Assembly (NCBI GenBank): GCA_019637395.1
Contig: JAHBVR010000005.1
Coordinates: forward strand, 315,312 to 379,311
Direction: 5' to 3'
DNA: 64,000 nucleotides
From: Vulcanimicrobiota bacterium
GTDB taxonomy: Bacteria; Vulcanimicrobiota; Xenobia; Xenobiales; JADMJV01
Shown here: positions 46,831-55,723 of the stretch, in pieces
How positions within the stretch are numbered: position 1 is the stretch's first letter
How the letters are laid out: the number at the start of each line of letters is the position of its first letter
Notes under the pieces: generated by a model
Database searches by the model: none
What the model saw: only the letters and a program-made list of their open reading frames with translations
What the model was told of the DNA's origin: nothing
Translations under genes and position numbers: made by a program

Positions 46831-47532
46831 ATGTCAGACCCCCATAAAACCACTCTCAACTTGAAAGAGATGCACGATCTCTCGGTTGTGCGCATGCTGG
46901 CCGGCAACCAACGTTTTGTAGAGCGTATGGCCGCTGAGGATCCCGGCTTTTTCGAGCGACTGGAACAAGGACAGAGGCCGCATACGCTTTGGATTGGTTG
47001 TTCCGATAGCCGCGTTTCCACCGATGTCATTACCGACACCGACCCGGGTAGCCTCTTTGTGCATCGCAATATCGCCAATCTGGTGGTGCACACCGATTTC
47101 AATGTCTTGAGCGCCATCGATTACGCCGTCAACCATTTGAAAGTCCAGCATATTGTGGTTTGCGGGCATTACAAATGCGGGGGCGTGGCTGCCTCCCTGG
47201 AAGCCAACGAATTGGGACTCATCGACAACTGGCTGCGCAACATTAAGGACGTGTATCGACTGCATGCGGCCGAACTCGACGCCATCGCCGACAAGAATGC
47301 GCGCACCGCTCGCCTGGTCGAGTTGAACGTGATGGAGCAGGTCTATAATGTGTGTAAGACATTCACCGTCCAGAAATCCTGGCGCGAGCACGGTCGCCCT
47401 TTCGTGCACGGTTGGGTTTATGACCTGAAGTCCGGCTTATTGAAAGACTTGAATGTCAATGTCAGCGGCCGCCGTGATCTTGAGGAAATCTACCGTTTCG
47501 ATGTAGATAAAGCCATCGGATCCGCGCACTAA
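46831..47532 (+). CDS. Beta-class carbonic anhydrase
   Basis: A 233-residue zinc enzyme that interconverts CO2 and bicarbonate, from ATG 46831. The zinc-binding set is visible: Cys and Asp in IGCSDSR (about 55-61) and the later His and Cys in VVCGHYKCGGV (about 112-122). Length and motifs match the bacterial Can type. An in-frame ATG at 46780 would read through the hairpin repeat and is unlikely. The following receiver-pseudokinase gene starts 4 bases after its stop, so the two are probably co-transcribed. Whether the sigma factor's promoter reads through the hairpin is unknown. Confidence 0.95.
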   Translation: MSDPHKTTLNLKEMHDLSVVRMLAGNQRFVERMAAEDPGFFERLEQGQRPHTLWIGCSDSRVSTDVITDTDPGSLFVHRNIANLVVHTDFNVLSAIDYAVNHLKVQHIVVCGHYKCGGVAASLEANELGLIDNWLRNIKDVYRLHAAELDAIADKNARTARLVELNVMEQVYNVCKTFTVQKSWREHGRPFVHGWVYDLKSGLLKDLNVNVSGRRDLEEIYRFDVDKAIGSAH

Positions 47533-47536
47533 AAAA

Positions 47537-49192
47537 ATGACACCGGCGCAAACATCCATCCTCCTTTTGGAGGACGATGACAACCTGCGCGAGGTGTTGG
47601 CCATGACGCTGGAGGACGCCAACTATCAAGTGACCGCCTGCCGTCGGCCCGAAGACGCCATTGCCGCCGCCAAAGCCCAACGCTTTCAATTATTCATCAC
47701 GGACGTGCGCATGGCCGGCAGCACCGATGGTGTGGGCGCGCTGGTGATTATCAAGGGCATCCGCCGCACTATTCGCACCATCGTCATTACCGGTTACGCC
47801 AGCGAGGATGTGCCCGTGCGAGCCATGAAGGCGCAGGCAGACGATTACCTGCTGAAAGGCGATCAAGGCTTTGGCATTGGGGAACTGCTGCGCGTCATCA
47901 AGCGTGTGCTGGAACGCGAGCCGGTCAGCGCCAGCTGGGGCGACCGCCTGCGCCGCTGGGTCTCCATGCCCAGCCGCATGCTGGTGGAGGCTCGCCTGCC
48001 CGAGTTGGAACAAGAGCGCCAGAATTTCTTCGACCAGTTCTTCGTGGGCCTGCGACCCGGTCATATCAACCCGGAAAATGCCTACCAGATCTGGCGCCGG
48101 CTCCAAGAATACGAGCTTAAGTTTCACCAGATCAGCCAGCCCTCGCAGGTGGATGTGCTGCGCACGGGCTACCGCGCGCTTTCCCAGCATCTGCTGACCA
48201 CCGCGCCGCTGCCCGAGGTGGAATGGAAAGACCAGTTGACCCGAGAGCAAATTTCCCGAATCGTTCGCCAGTTGCGTGAGGGCAAAGTCAGCAGCGAACA
48301 ACTGCGATTGGCCACCATCTTGCTGCTCGACCCGACGGCCCGGCGCAACTCGGCCGAAGCCTTCGCCTGCTATCAATTACTCTGGGGCGACGCGGAAAGC
48401 ACGGGCGAACCTTCCCCGGTCGATCCCCGCATCGGATTGACCGTGGCCGGGCACCGCATCGCCGAACTGCTGGAATCCCGGGGAGACGTGGAACGCTATC
48501 GGGCCCTGGCTCCCAAGGCCGGCGCGGAGCCACGCCTACTGGAAATTATTCCCGTCACCCCCGAATCTTCAAGCGCTCTGGCGCGGGCCAAGGAGCGCGG
48601 CAGTCTGCGCCACGGCGAGCGGCGCGAAAATCACTTCTGGGTGTTGCGTGATTGGCATACGCGCGAACAAACCCTCAGCGACTGGTTGCGCCCCGGCGGC
48701 TACGACGCCGTCGAACTGGTGGCCAACCTGCGCCCGCTTTTTGAAGCCATCTACCAATTTCACCATCAGGGGCTGTACGACGGCGGCTTGAATCTTGGTC
48801 GTATCCACCTGACCGCGCGCGGGCCGGTGGTGGAGGAGTTCGCCAGTTTCTTACCCTGGCGGCTTTTTCTGGAGCGCGGCAAGGCCATGGGCGGCGTGCA
48901 GGTCTTCTACATCGCCCCCGAGATCTTCCACGACGGATTAGGGCCGGCATCCGATCAATACTCCCTGGGCGTCATCGTCTATCAGTTGCTGACCGGCTCG
49001 AGTTCTCAGGACCTCACCCAATTGATGCAGGCTCGTTTCAACGGCCAGACCCCCGATCTGGTCGACGCCGAGAAATTGGCCGCCCCCTTGCGCCAGATGG
49101 TCCATCACGATCCGTCCCGTCGCTACGCCAACGTGGGATTGGCCTGGCAAGCCCTGCGCCAGGCCGCCGGTTTTCAGGGAGCTGAGGCATAG
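47537..49192 (+). CDS. Receiver-domain protein with C-terminal pseudokinase domain
   Basis: A 551-residue protein. The receiver domain (about 7-128) has E12-D13-D14, the phospho-acceptor D56 in FITDVRMAG, and DYLLKGD with the conserved Lys. A helical linker (about 145-320) follows. The C-terminal 220 residues resemble a protein kinase: YIAPEIF near 455-461 and SDQYSLGVIVYQLLTG near 470-485 match the late subdomains. The catalytic HRD is replaced by YDGG, the N-lobe lacks a clear Gly-rich loop and no DFG is visible. It should be inactive as a kinase. No histidine kinase is adjacent. The ATG follows the carbonic anhydrase stop with no Shine-Dalgarno. Confidence 0.8.
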   Translation: MTPAQTSILLLEDDDNLREVLAMTLEDANYQVTACRRPEDAIAAAKAQRFQLFITDVRMAGSTDGVGALVIIKGIRRTIRTIVITGYASEDVPVRAMKAQADDYLLKGDQGFGIGELLRVIKRVLEREPVSASWGDRLRRWVSMPSRMLVEARLPELEQERQNFFDQFFVGLRPGHINPENAYQIWRRLQEYELKFHQISQPSQVDVLRTGYRALSQHLLTTAPLPEVEWKDQLTREQISRIVRQLREGKVSSEQLRLATILLLDPTARRNSAEAFACYQLLWGDAESTGEPSPVDPRIGLTVAGHRIAELLESRGDVERYRALAPKAGAEPRLLEIIPVTPESSSALARAKERGSLRHGERRENHFWVLRDWHTREQTLSDWLRPGGYDAVELVANLRPLFEAIYQFHHQGLYDGGLNLGRIHLTARGPVVEEFASFLPWRLFLERGKAMGGVQVFYIAPEIFHDGLGPASDQYSLGVIVYQLLTGSSSQDLTQLMQARFNGQTPDLVDAEKLAAPLRQMVHHDPSRRYANVGLAWQALRQAAGFQGAEA

Positions 49193-50511
49193 TCGGCCAC
49201 CACCCGGTAGTAGATGCGCAAGGCGGGTTCGAACTGGTCCACGGGGATGCGCTCGGCGTCGGAATGCATGGAGGCGATGATGGAGGCGTCCACCACCGCC
49301 GTGCCCAGGCCATAGGCCTTGACGCCCTTTTGGCGCAAGCCGTTGGAGTCGGTACCGAAGGGCACCAGGTAGGGGGTGACCACCGCCTGGGCATACTCAC
49401 GCTGAATGGCTTTCTCGATGGAGGCAAAGAGGGGGGTGCGATAGTCGCTGACGGGAGTGGGATCGGTGCTGTGGGTTACCTCGAACTTGAGCCCGGGAAT
49501 CTCTCCCAAGAGGGTCTGCACTCGTTTGAGAAAGCCGGGTAAATCGGTCTCGGGCATGAGGCGAAAATCCAAGGTGGCTTCGGCTTTCGAGGGAATCACG
49601 TTGACTTTGGGAGGGTCCCCCACGCCGGAGCGGAGCGAAGTAATCGACAGCGTGTCGCGCTGGATGGCGCGGGTGAACTTGTTGTCGGCCATGCCGCTGA
49701 CGCGCTTCTGAAAATCATCGAGCAGGCGGCTCTGCACGCCCGGGTCTTTTTTCAGCATGGCGTCCAGCCGGTTCAAACCTTCCCGCAGGCGGTCGTTGGC
49801 GTTGTCGGGTACGGGCTGAGAGGCGTGGCCGCTGGTGCCCTCGGCGATCAGCCTGGCCCACACGATTTTCTTCTCGGCCACCGACACGCCGAAGACCAGC
49901 TCGCCCTTGCCCGAGAGCAGATCCCTGGTGCCGAATCCGCCTTCGTCCAGCGCGTATTCGCACTCGATTTCCGGCCAGTGCCGAGCGATCATCCACTGGG
50001 CTCCCTGATCCCCTCCGCTTTCTTCGTCGGCGCTGCACAGCAGCAGCACATCGTGTTGCAGTTCCAGCTTTTCCTTTTTCAGGGTGATGAGAGTAAGAGC
50101 CTGAAAGATGCCGGTGGTCTTCATGTCGATGGCGCCCCGCCCGTAGAGCAGGCCGTCTTTGAGCTGAGCGGCGAAGGGGTCGACCGGCCAGCGACTGGCG
50201 TCGGCTGGCACCACGTCCATATGATTGAGCATGAGCAGGCCTTTGCCGGGCGTTTTGCCGGGCAGGCGGGCCACCAGATTGACATGGCCCGGCGACGATT
50301 CAAACAGCTTGCATTCGATGCCCTCGGACTCGAGCAGCTTCTGCATAAAAGCGGCTGTTTGCGCGGTGTTAGCCGGCGGGTTGACCGACGGAATGCGGAT
50401 GTATTCCTGAGAGAGGGTCAGGGCTCTTTGCCCGAGTGACTTGAAATCGGGTTCGGCGATCGCGGAAGCACACAGAGCGAAAAAGAAAAAGGCCGGCCAT
50501 GCTTTGAACAT
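49174..50511 (-). CDS. Secreted M20-family metallopeptidase
   Basis: A 445-residue zinc peptidase with a signal peptide (FKAWPAFFFFALCASAIAE). Metal ligands are recognisable: H in LNHMDVV (about 97), D in GAIDMK (about 129), the EE pair in SADEESGG (about 164-165), and a late His in ASMHSD. A dimerisation-type middle domain (about 215-330) is present. M20 enzymes remove amino acids from peptides or deacylate amino acids; here it is exported. It converges with the receiver-pseudokinase gene, overlapping by 19 bases, and follows the RDD gene on the same strand. Confidence 0.92.
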   Translation of the reverse strand: MFKAWPAFFFFALCASAIAEPDFKSLGQRALTLSQEYIRIPSVNPPANTAQTAAFMQKLLESEGIECKLFESSPGHVNLVARLPGKTPGKGLLMLNHMDVVPADASRWPVDPFAAQLKDGLLYGRGAIDMKTTGIFQALTLITLKKEKLELQHDVLLLCSADEESGGDQGAQWMIARHWPEIECEYALDEGGFGTRDLLSGKGELVFGVSVAEKKIVWARLIAEGTSGHASQPVPDNANDRLREGLNRLDAMLKKDPGVQSRLLDDFQKRVSGMADNKFTRAIQRDTLSITSLRSGVGDPPKVNVIPSKAEATLDFRLMPETDLPGFLKRVQTLLGEIPGLKFEVTHSTDPTPVSDYRTPLFASIEKAIQREYAQAVVTPYLVPFGTDSNGLRQKGVKAYGLGTAVVDASIIASMHSDAERIPVDQFEPALRIYYRVVADYASAP

Positions 50512-50525
50512 GACCGGCGCTTCGG

Positions 50526-51101
50526 TTACAGGACCGAGTTGTCCTCGGGATGGGCCTGTAGCTCGGCCACTTCATAGACAGCGGTGTGGGTCAACTGGTC
50601 GTGCAGGGCCTGGCGCCCGGCGCCCAGGGCGAGGAAGCAGCCGCCCAAGACCACCGCCTGTAGTAACGGTGCCACAAAGGCGGCCGGGGCCAGGCCGATG
50701 AAGGTCAGCAGCGAGATCAGGATGGCGTTGTGTTTGACCAGCCAGCGCGAAAAGACCTGTCCGAGGGACGGGCTGGAACCGTCTTCATTTTTCACGCGCA
50801 GACCCATCACCAGCTTGCCGGGGGTCCAGCCGAAGAAGGCTTCCATCAGGTTGTAGGGCAGGCTGAGGAAAGTCGCCATCAAGGCCGTCACCAGCAAGAA
50901 TATTCCCACCCCCAGCAGGCCGCTGGCCAAAACGGCTGTTTCCGGTGAGGCCGCGGCGGCGTCCAGGTGGAAGAGCTTATGGGCGATCACGGAAGAGAGG
51001 CTGCCGGCCATCAATCCGAAGACGACCGAAATCGCTCCCAGCAAGAGCACGTCGATCACCAGCGCCACCAAACGGGGCCCGAAACCAGCACGTTGTTTCA
51101 T
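50526..51101 (-). CDS. RDD-family membrane protein
   Basis: A 191-residue protein from the ATG at 51101, with GGAAGG-type bases about 16 upstream. It begins RAGFGPRLVALVIDVLLL, the R..D start of the RDD family, and has four to five hydrophobic helices with LPYNLMEAFFGWTPGKLVMGLRV near 85-107, another family mark. RDD proteins are inner-membrane; some act in ion or Na+/H+ transport, but most are uncharacterised. The M20 gene starts 14 bases downstream, so the pair is an operon. Confidence 0.85.
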   Translation of the reverse strand: MKQRAGFGPRLVALVIDVLLLGAISVVFGLMAGSLSSVIAHKLFHLDAAAASPETAVLASGLLGVGIFLLVTALMATFLSLPYNLMEAFFGWTPGKLVMGLRVKNEDGSSPSLGQVFSRWLVKHNAILISLLTFIGLAPAAFVAPLLQAVVLGGCFLALGAGRQALHDQLTHTAVYEVAELQAHPEDNSVL

Positions 51102-51126
51102 AAGGGTAATCCACCTTCCTGCACTT

Positions 51127-51171
51127 ATTATAAGCACTTTTGTAAGCTAGACTACTGCAAAAAGTGTTTAT
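51127..51171 (-). promoter_or_regulatory. Probable promoter region of the RDD-M20 unit with inverted repeat
   Basis: A perfect minus-strand TATAAT (51127-51132) lies 26 bases before the RDD ATG in AT-rich DNA; a matching -35 box is weak. A 12-base inverted repeat (51130-51141 and 51160-51171, 11 of 12 matching) covers the stop of the upstream deacetylase gene and this -10 box, so it could serve as terminator or operator. Confidence 0.55.
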
Positions 51172-52682
51172 CTTTTTACGCGTCCCCAGAGTTCCGGCCA
51201 GCCCTGCACCGTTTCCCAGGCGCTCCAGGCCAGCCGGCACGGAGCTTCGCCCGGGTCCTTATCGTAGATCAGCACGTTGAATCCGAATTCCCGGGCCGGG
51301 GGCAGGGGAAGGCGTGTCTGCAGGCGGTAGCCGCCCGGCTGCCGGGTCAGTCGCAGGGGGCCGGTCCAGGGCCCGGGATGAGCGTCGGCGTCGCGGGCGG
51401 CCATCGGCTTACCGAGCGTATTCTGGGCGATGATGCCCAACTTGAAGGTGGTGCTGGTGTCCTGGCTGCGGCCACTGGGGTCGAGAGTGATTTCCACCGC
51501 GTCGGTGCGCCAGTGGGCGCGGTTTTCGCCGGGGGGCAGTTCGGCGACCAGCTGATCATCCTGGACCTCCACTTCCACGCACAGCTCCGCCGCCGCGGTT
51601 TTGAGACGGAAGCGTCCGGAAGCATCGGCTGAACCCCGATTTTCGCCTTCCCAGCTCGAGGTGATGGGCTGCCAGGCGCTCCAACTCGGCCCGATGGTCA
51701 GCGCCGGCACCACCTGCAGAGTGGCCGGAAGGCCGGCCAACCGCAACGGGTGGGGCCCAGGTTGGGCGGGAGCCCGGGTGACCACTTCCCCTTTGGGTTT
51801 CAGAGGCCAGCGCACCGTCTCCCCGGGGCGGCACACGCGGGTGGCCGGGGCCAGCACTTCCAGGTCCAGGCCCAGGCCGCGGCTCCAGCGCAAAAATCGC
51901 GTCAGGGCGGGAGTCCGCTCCAGTTCCAGGGCCGGCGCCGGACGAGGTCCCGGCGTCGATGGATCGGTTTCTCCTCGCGCGGCGGCCAGCACGAACGATT
52001 CGTAATCGGAGCGCTGGAGCAGGTGGGGCGGCCACTGGCTGCGATAGAGACGCAACGCCCGCAGTTCGAGATCGCCGAATTCGCCGGTGGGAAGGCGCAG
52101 GTCCGGTTTGAGCCCGTCGGCGCCATACTCCAGCGTGTAGTAGAGTTTGCGGGGGGCCCAGGCAGGCAGCCCTTCGCCGCCGCCGCGGGGGCTGACGAAA
52201 AAAGCTTCGGTGGTGAGCTGGGCGATCAGCTGATGATCGCCATGACCGCGCGGGGCCGGACTCATGGTGATAAGCACTTCCGGGCGGTAATAACGGACCA
52301 GGCGCACCAGTCGCTTCAGAGTTTCGGCTCGTCCCCAGTTGCGTTCACTCAGGCGGACGCTGGTGGTGAAGCCGGAATCCAGCCTTTCCAGATAGTGGAT
52401 GGTAGAAATTCCCAGCAAATTCAGGGCGGCCCGTTCTTCGCTTTCACGCAGCAGTCCGAGGGCGGCGCCTTGTTCCGGCCCGATCAAATTCCCGCCTTGT
52501 TCCCCCCGGGTGGCCGTGACCACTCCGACCTGCTTGCCTTGCGCGGCGTAGCGAGCCAGCGTGGCGGTAGCGGTGGAATCGTCATCGGGGTGCGCGCCCA
52601 CGAACAGAATGTCGAGTTTGCGTACAGGCTCGGCGCCGGCTGCGGCACAGAGCAGAGCGGCCAGCAGAAGTCGGCGCAGCAT
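51168..52682 (-). CDS. Secreted PIG-L/LmbE-family deacetylase with CBM9-like domain
   Basis: A 504-residue protein from ATG 52682 with signal peptide LRRLLLAALLCAAAGA. The PIG-L domain (about 20-290) has VGAHPDDDSTATATLA, the metal-binding HPDD motif with Asp in place of the usual Glu, and a late GHGDH His pair. PIG-L enzymes deacetylate N-acetyl-glucosamine derivatives or other amides. A beta-rich middle part and a C-terminal domain of about 190 residues (VEITLDPSGRSQD, FKLGIIAQN) resemble carbohydrate-binding CBM9-like domains. It should act on external sugars. A longer in-frame start overlaps the Uma2 gene and is not used. Confidence 0.85.
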   Translation of the reverse strand: MLRRLLLAALLCAAAGAEPVRKLDILFVGAHPDDDSTATATLARYAAQGKQVGVVTATRGEQGGNLIGPEQGAALGLLRESEERAALNLLGISTIHYLERLDSGFTTSVRLSERNWGRAETLKRLVRLVRYYRPEVLITMSPAPRGHGDHQLIAQLTTEAFFVSPRGGGEGLPAWAPRKLYYTLEYGADGLKPDLRLPTGEFGDLELRALRLYRSQWPPHLLQRSDYESFVLAAARGETDPSTPGPRPAPALELERTPALTRFLRWSRGLGLDLEVLAPATRVCRPGETVRWPLKPKGEVVTRAPAQPGPHPLRLAGLPATLQVVPALTIGPSWSAWQPITSSWEGENRGSADASGRFRLKTAAAELCVEVEVQDDQLVAELPPGENRAHWRTDAVEITLDPSGRSQDTSTTFKLGIIAQNTLGKPMAARDADAHPGPWTGPLRLTRQPGGYRLQTRLPLPPAREFGFNVLIYDKDPGEAPCRLAWSAWETVQGWPELWGRVKR

Positions 52683-52689
52683 GTTGGCC

Positions 52690-53286
52690 TTAATCCTCGT
52701 CGTCTTCCTCCGGTTCAGGCCCAAACTCGACCCGGTCGTAGATTTCCGCCAGAGGAAGTTCGCAGCCGATTTCGGGCAGTTCGATGACGGCCTCCAGCCC
52801 CTGATAAACCTTCCGCTCGAAACCCTGATCGGAGCGTCGATAGGCAACCACGGTGGGCTCGTCCTGCTCGACCATGAGGTAGACAGCCAGAGAAGCAATG
52901 CGCAAGTAGCCTTCGCGCTTTTCGCCCATATCCAGCCGGCGAGTACGTCGTGAAAGGACTTCCACGATCACTTTGGGGTGGTCTTGGAAGGCTTCGTCGT
53001 CCGGGTTGGGCTGGCAAACCACCATGGCATCCGGGTAGTAGAAGCGCACATGACTGGGAAGTTGGATACGCACCTTCATATCCGAATTGAAAGGCTCGCA
53101 CTTGCGACCCTTCAGGCTCTGGCGAAAGGTTCCCAGCACGGAGGTCGCGATGCGGTTGTGGCGAGTCCGGGCACCGGACATCGCGTGCACTACCCCGCCC
53201 ACGTATTCATGCTTGATGGGGGAGTCCAGCTCACGCGCCAGATATTCGGCCGGAGAAAGGAGTTGGGTGGGCTTGAGAGCGTTCAT
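52690..53286 (-). CDS. Uma2-family (DUF820) PD-(D/E)xK nuclease-like protein
   Basis: A 198-residue protein from ATG 53286. LLSPAEYLARELDSPIKHEYVGGVV near the start and PDAMVV, then KVIVEVLSRRTRRLD (about 104-118) match Uma2-type restriction-endonuclease-fold proteins, with D in PDAMV and E in VEVLS as likely metal ligands. Many genomes hold numerous copies; their function is unknown, possibly DNA cleavage. An acidic tail (EPEEDDED) is at the end. The downstream deacetylase gene begins 7 bases after its stop, probably only a shared transcript. Confidence 0.9.
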   Translation of the reverse strand: MNALKPTQLLSPAEYLARELDSPIKHEYVGGVVHAMSGARTRHNRIATSVLGTFRQSLKGRKCEPFNSDMKVRIQLPSHVRFYYPDAMVVCQPNPDDEAFQDHPKVIVEVLSRRTRRLDMGEKREGYLRIASLAVYLMVEQDEPTVVAYRRSDQGFERKVYQGLEAVIELPEIGCELPLAEIYDRVEFGPEPEEDDED

Positions 53287-53354
53287 GGGCCCAGTATACC
53301 CGAATCGGCTGAGAGCGGCCAAGGAGGATCTGGGCGGTCCGCAGAGCAGGTGGG

Positions 53355-54656
53355 TTGCCTGTGAATGAAAGCCTGGCCTGGCTGGCCACTACTCCGGAAG
53401 GCGATGCCTTGGGCAGAGCCGCCGCGCAATCCGTGCAGATCGTGCACGAGTCCCGTCCCTGGTGGGCTTTCCCGGTGGAGCCCATGCACTGGTTCTACTC
53501 GATCTTCGGCATAGCTCCCCACTCGTTTTATGCGGCTGTTCTCTTTCTGGCCATGGCCGCGCTGGGTGGTTGGCTGGCCTCCCGGCAGGGCGGCTGGAGG
53601 GCCGGACTGGCCTGGATGACCACTTTGACCATGACCTTGATCGGTGGCATGCAGGCCCATGGCTGGCTTTACACACGCATCCCTTTTGGGATTCGTTATC
53701 AAGTGCCGGCGCAGGCGACCTTTCGGCTGGCCAATTTGCACTGCCATACCCAGGCTTCCGGTGGAGTGCTGCTTCCAGCCGATGCCTTGCGCTGGCACCT
53801 GAGGAAGGGGTTCACGGTAGTGGGCGTGACCGACTCCAATAAGACTTATCCAGGAGTGCGCGCCCAGAGCGAAGCCGCGGAGCAAGAACTGGGGGTGGTG
53901 GTGGTTCCCGGAGAGGAGTATCGCGGGACCACTCATTTGCTGATGTTCGGGCTGAAAGAACCGATTCGGGCCGACCAGGTCGATATCGCCAGCGCCATGG
54001 CCAGGGCCCGCGAGCAAGGAGCGCTGGTGATTGGCGCCCATACCTGGACCGGCCAGCAGACCTCTCTGCAGCTGTTCGATTGGGGCGCGGCCGGCTTTGA
54101 GGCCTGCAACGGCCCCACCACCGTCGATGAAGCTACCCTCAAGCTGGCCCGGGAGCACAAACTGGCTTTGCTCGGAAGTCTCGATTTTCGTCAGGGTAAT
54201 GTCCCCAAGACGGCCACGGTGCTGCCTTATGAGGCAAATACGGCCGAAAAGGTGTTGCAGGCTCTGCGCGAGGGGCGTTGCGCCACCCTGTATTGCCCCG
54301 AGTGGCGTGAGGACACCCAATTCAGTTACTGGGTCCGGCTTCAGCACAACCTTCCTGAGCTGGTCGGAAGAGGGGGCATCTGGCTGATTCCCGGCCTGAT
54401 TTTGTGGTGGAGGTTGGTTTTGCTGGCCCGCCGCTATGCTCCCTGCCAGCCTCGCAAGGGCCTGGAGATCATACTCATGCTGGCGATTGGCGGCGGCATC
54501 CTGGGTCTTTGGGCCGTCTGGTGGAAGTATAAGTCTGGTTGGTTTCCTTCGCTGGAACTGGCTCTCAGCCTGTGGGTCGTGGCCTGCCCGTTGGGTTGGT
54601 ATCTGGCCGGCTGTGAGTGGCTATTCGGTCGGGAACGCCGCCAGCAGGCGCTCTAA
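53355..54656 (+). CDS. Membrane-anchored PHP-domain metal hydrolase
   Basis: A 433-residue protein from TTG 53355. Two membrane helices lie near 50-100. A PHP-type phosphoesterase domain (about 120-325) has LHCHTQASGG (about 130-139), GVTDSNK (about 157-163) and late His and Asp residues (HTW, SLDFRQG). The C-terminus (about 330-425) has three or four further hydrophobic segments. PHP domains hydrolyse phosphoesters with bound metals; whether this one faces outside is unclear. It overlaps the convergent aminotransferase gene by 36 bases. The membrane-PHP-membrane layout is unusual and the substrate unknown. Confidence 0.8.
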   Translation: MPVNESLAWLATTPEGDALGRAAAQSVQIVHESRPWWAFPVEPMHWFYSIFGIAPHSFYAAVLFLAMAALGGWLASRQGGWRAGLAWMTTLTMTLIGGMQAHGWLYTRIPFGIRYQVPAQATFRLANLHCHTQASGGVLLPADALRWHLRKGFTVVGVTDSNKTYPGVRAQSEAAEQELGVVVVPGEEYRGTTHLLMFGLKEPIRADQVDIASAMARAREQGALVIGAHTWTGQQTSLQLFDWGAAGFEACNGPTTVDEATLKLAREHKLALLGSLDFRQGNVPKTATVLPYEANTAEKVLQALREGRCATLYCPEWREDTQFSYWVRLQHNLPELVGRGGIWLIPGLILWWRLVLLARRYAPCQPRKGLEIILMLAIGGGILGLWAVWWKYKSGWFPSLELALSLWVVACPLGWYLAGCEWLFGRERRQQAL

Positions 54657-55673
54657 GTCTCCCCGGGTCAAATCGCCCATGACGGCGATGCGGAACATTT
54701 CGTCGCTCAAGCCTCCCTGGCCGGCGTAAATGACAAAGCCCGCCTCCTTCAGGCGGTCGTGCAATTGGGCATAGGTGACTCCGGGGGGCAACCGATAGGA
54801 GCCGAGGATGGAGGAGCGTCCCTCGCGTAAGAAGGGGTCGATTCCCAATCGGGCCAACCCTTCTTCCAGTTGGGCCGCGCGCCGGCGGTAAAGGTCGCGC
54901 CGAGCCTGCCAGCCGCCTTGATCCCGGATTTCCGCCAGCGCTTCATCCAGCCCATAACAGGCCTGAACCGCTTGAGTGAAAGGGGAACCGTCTTTTTCCT
55001 GCAGTTCGTAATAATTGTGCAGATCCAGGTAAAGAGCCGGACTGTGGCCGGGGGCTTGCAGAGCGTTGCGCCGGGCCACCACGAAAGAGACGCCGGGCAC
55101 GCCGTGCAGGCACTTATTGGCGGTGGCCGCGCAAGCTTGCAGATTCCACTCTTCAAATAGGATTTCTTCGCCGCCAAAGCTGGAGACGGCGTCCAACAAC
55201 ATGGGGACCTGGTTTTGCCGGCACAGTTTACCCAGCGAGGCCAGATCGTTGAGCCGCCCGGTGGTGGTTTCGTGGTGCACGGCCAACACGCAGGCACAGC
55301 CGCTGATGCGTTCTGCAACCCCTGCTAAATCCATCGGTTCAGTCCAGGCGGAAGTTACCACTTCAAAGTGGCGCCCGTGGCGTTTGAGCATGGCGGCCAT
55401 GCGTTCGCCGTAGACACCGTTAGCCACCACCAGGGCAGGCTTGTCGTTCGGCCCCACCAGGCTGCCGACCATGGCTTCCACCGCGGCGGTGCCGGATCCG
55501 GTCAGCAGTACCGAGGCATACTCCTGGGAGCAGCCGTAGAGATCGGTCAGGCGGTCGCGGATGCGCCGCTGCATCTGCAAAAATTCCGGCTCGCGGTGGC
55601 ACAAGTCCGGCTTTTGCAGAGCGGCGCGCACACGCTCGCTGAGGGTAACCGGACCCGGGTTGAGTAATTTCAT
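54621..55673 (-). CDS. Class V PLP aminotransferase (alanine-glyoxylate / 2-aminoethylphosphonate type)
   Basis: A 350-residue PLP enzyme. LLNPGPVTLSERVRAAL and LCHREPEF at the start are typical of this branch. SGTAAVEAMV (about 60-69), HHETTTG (about 132-138), DAVSSFGGEEI (about 160-170) and the K in ATANKCLHG (about 187) for the Schiff base are all visible. The fold fits 2-aminoethylphosphonate:pyruvate or serine/alanine:glyoxylate transaminases. No phosphonate gene is adjacent, so the substrate cannot be decided. The start is ATG at 55673; the divergent gene is a chorismate mutase 50 bases away. Confidence 0.9.
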   Translation of the reverse strand: MKLLNPGPVTLSERVRAALQKPDLCHREPEFLQMQRRIRDRLTDLYGCSQEYASVLLTGSGTAAVEAMVGSLVGPNDKPALVVANGVYGERMAAMLKRHGRHFEVVTSAWTEPMDLAGVAERISGCACVLAVHHETTTGRLNDLASLGKLCRQNQVPMLLDAVSSFGGEEILFEEWNLQACAATANKCLHGVPGVSFVVARRNALQAPGHSPALYLDLHNYYELQEKDGSPFTQAVQACYGLDEALAEIRDQGGWQARRDLYRRRAAQLEEGLARLGIDPFLREGRSSILGSYRLPPGVTYAQLHDRLKEAGFVIYAGQGGLSDEMFRIAVMGDLTRGDLERLLAAFPTE

Positions 55674-55723
55674 TAGCCAGGCTACTCGACGGGGAACCGG
55701 CAGGCCTGCCCGAAGACCCTGGA

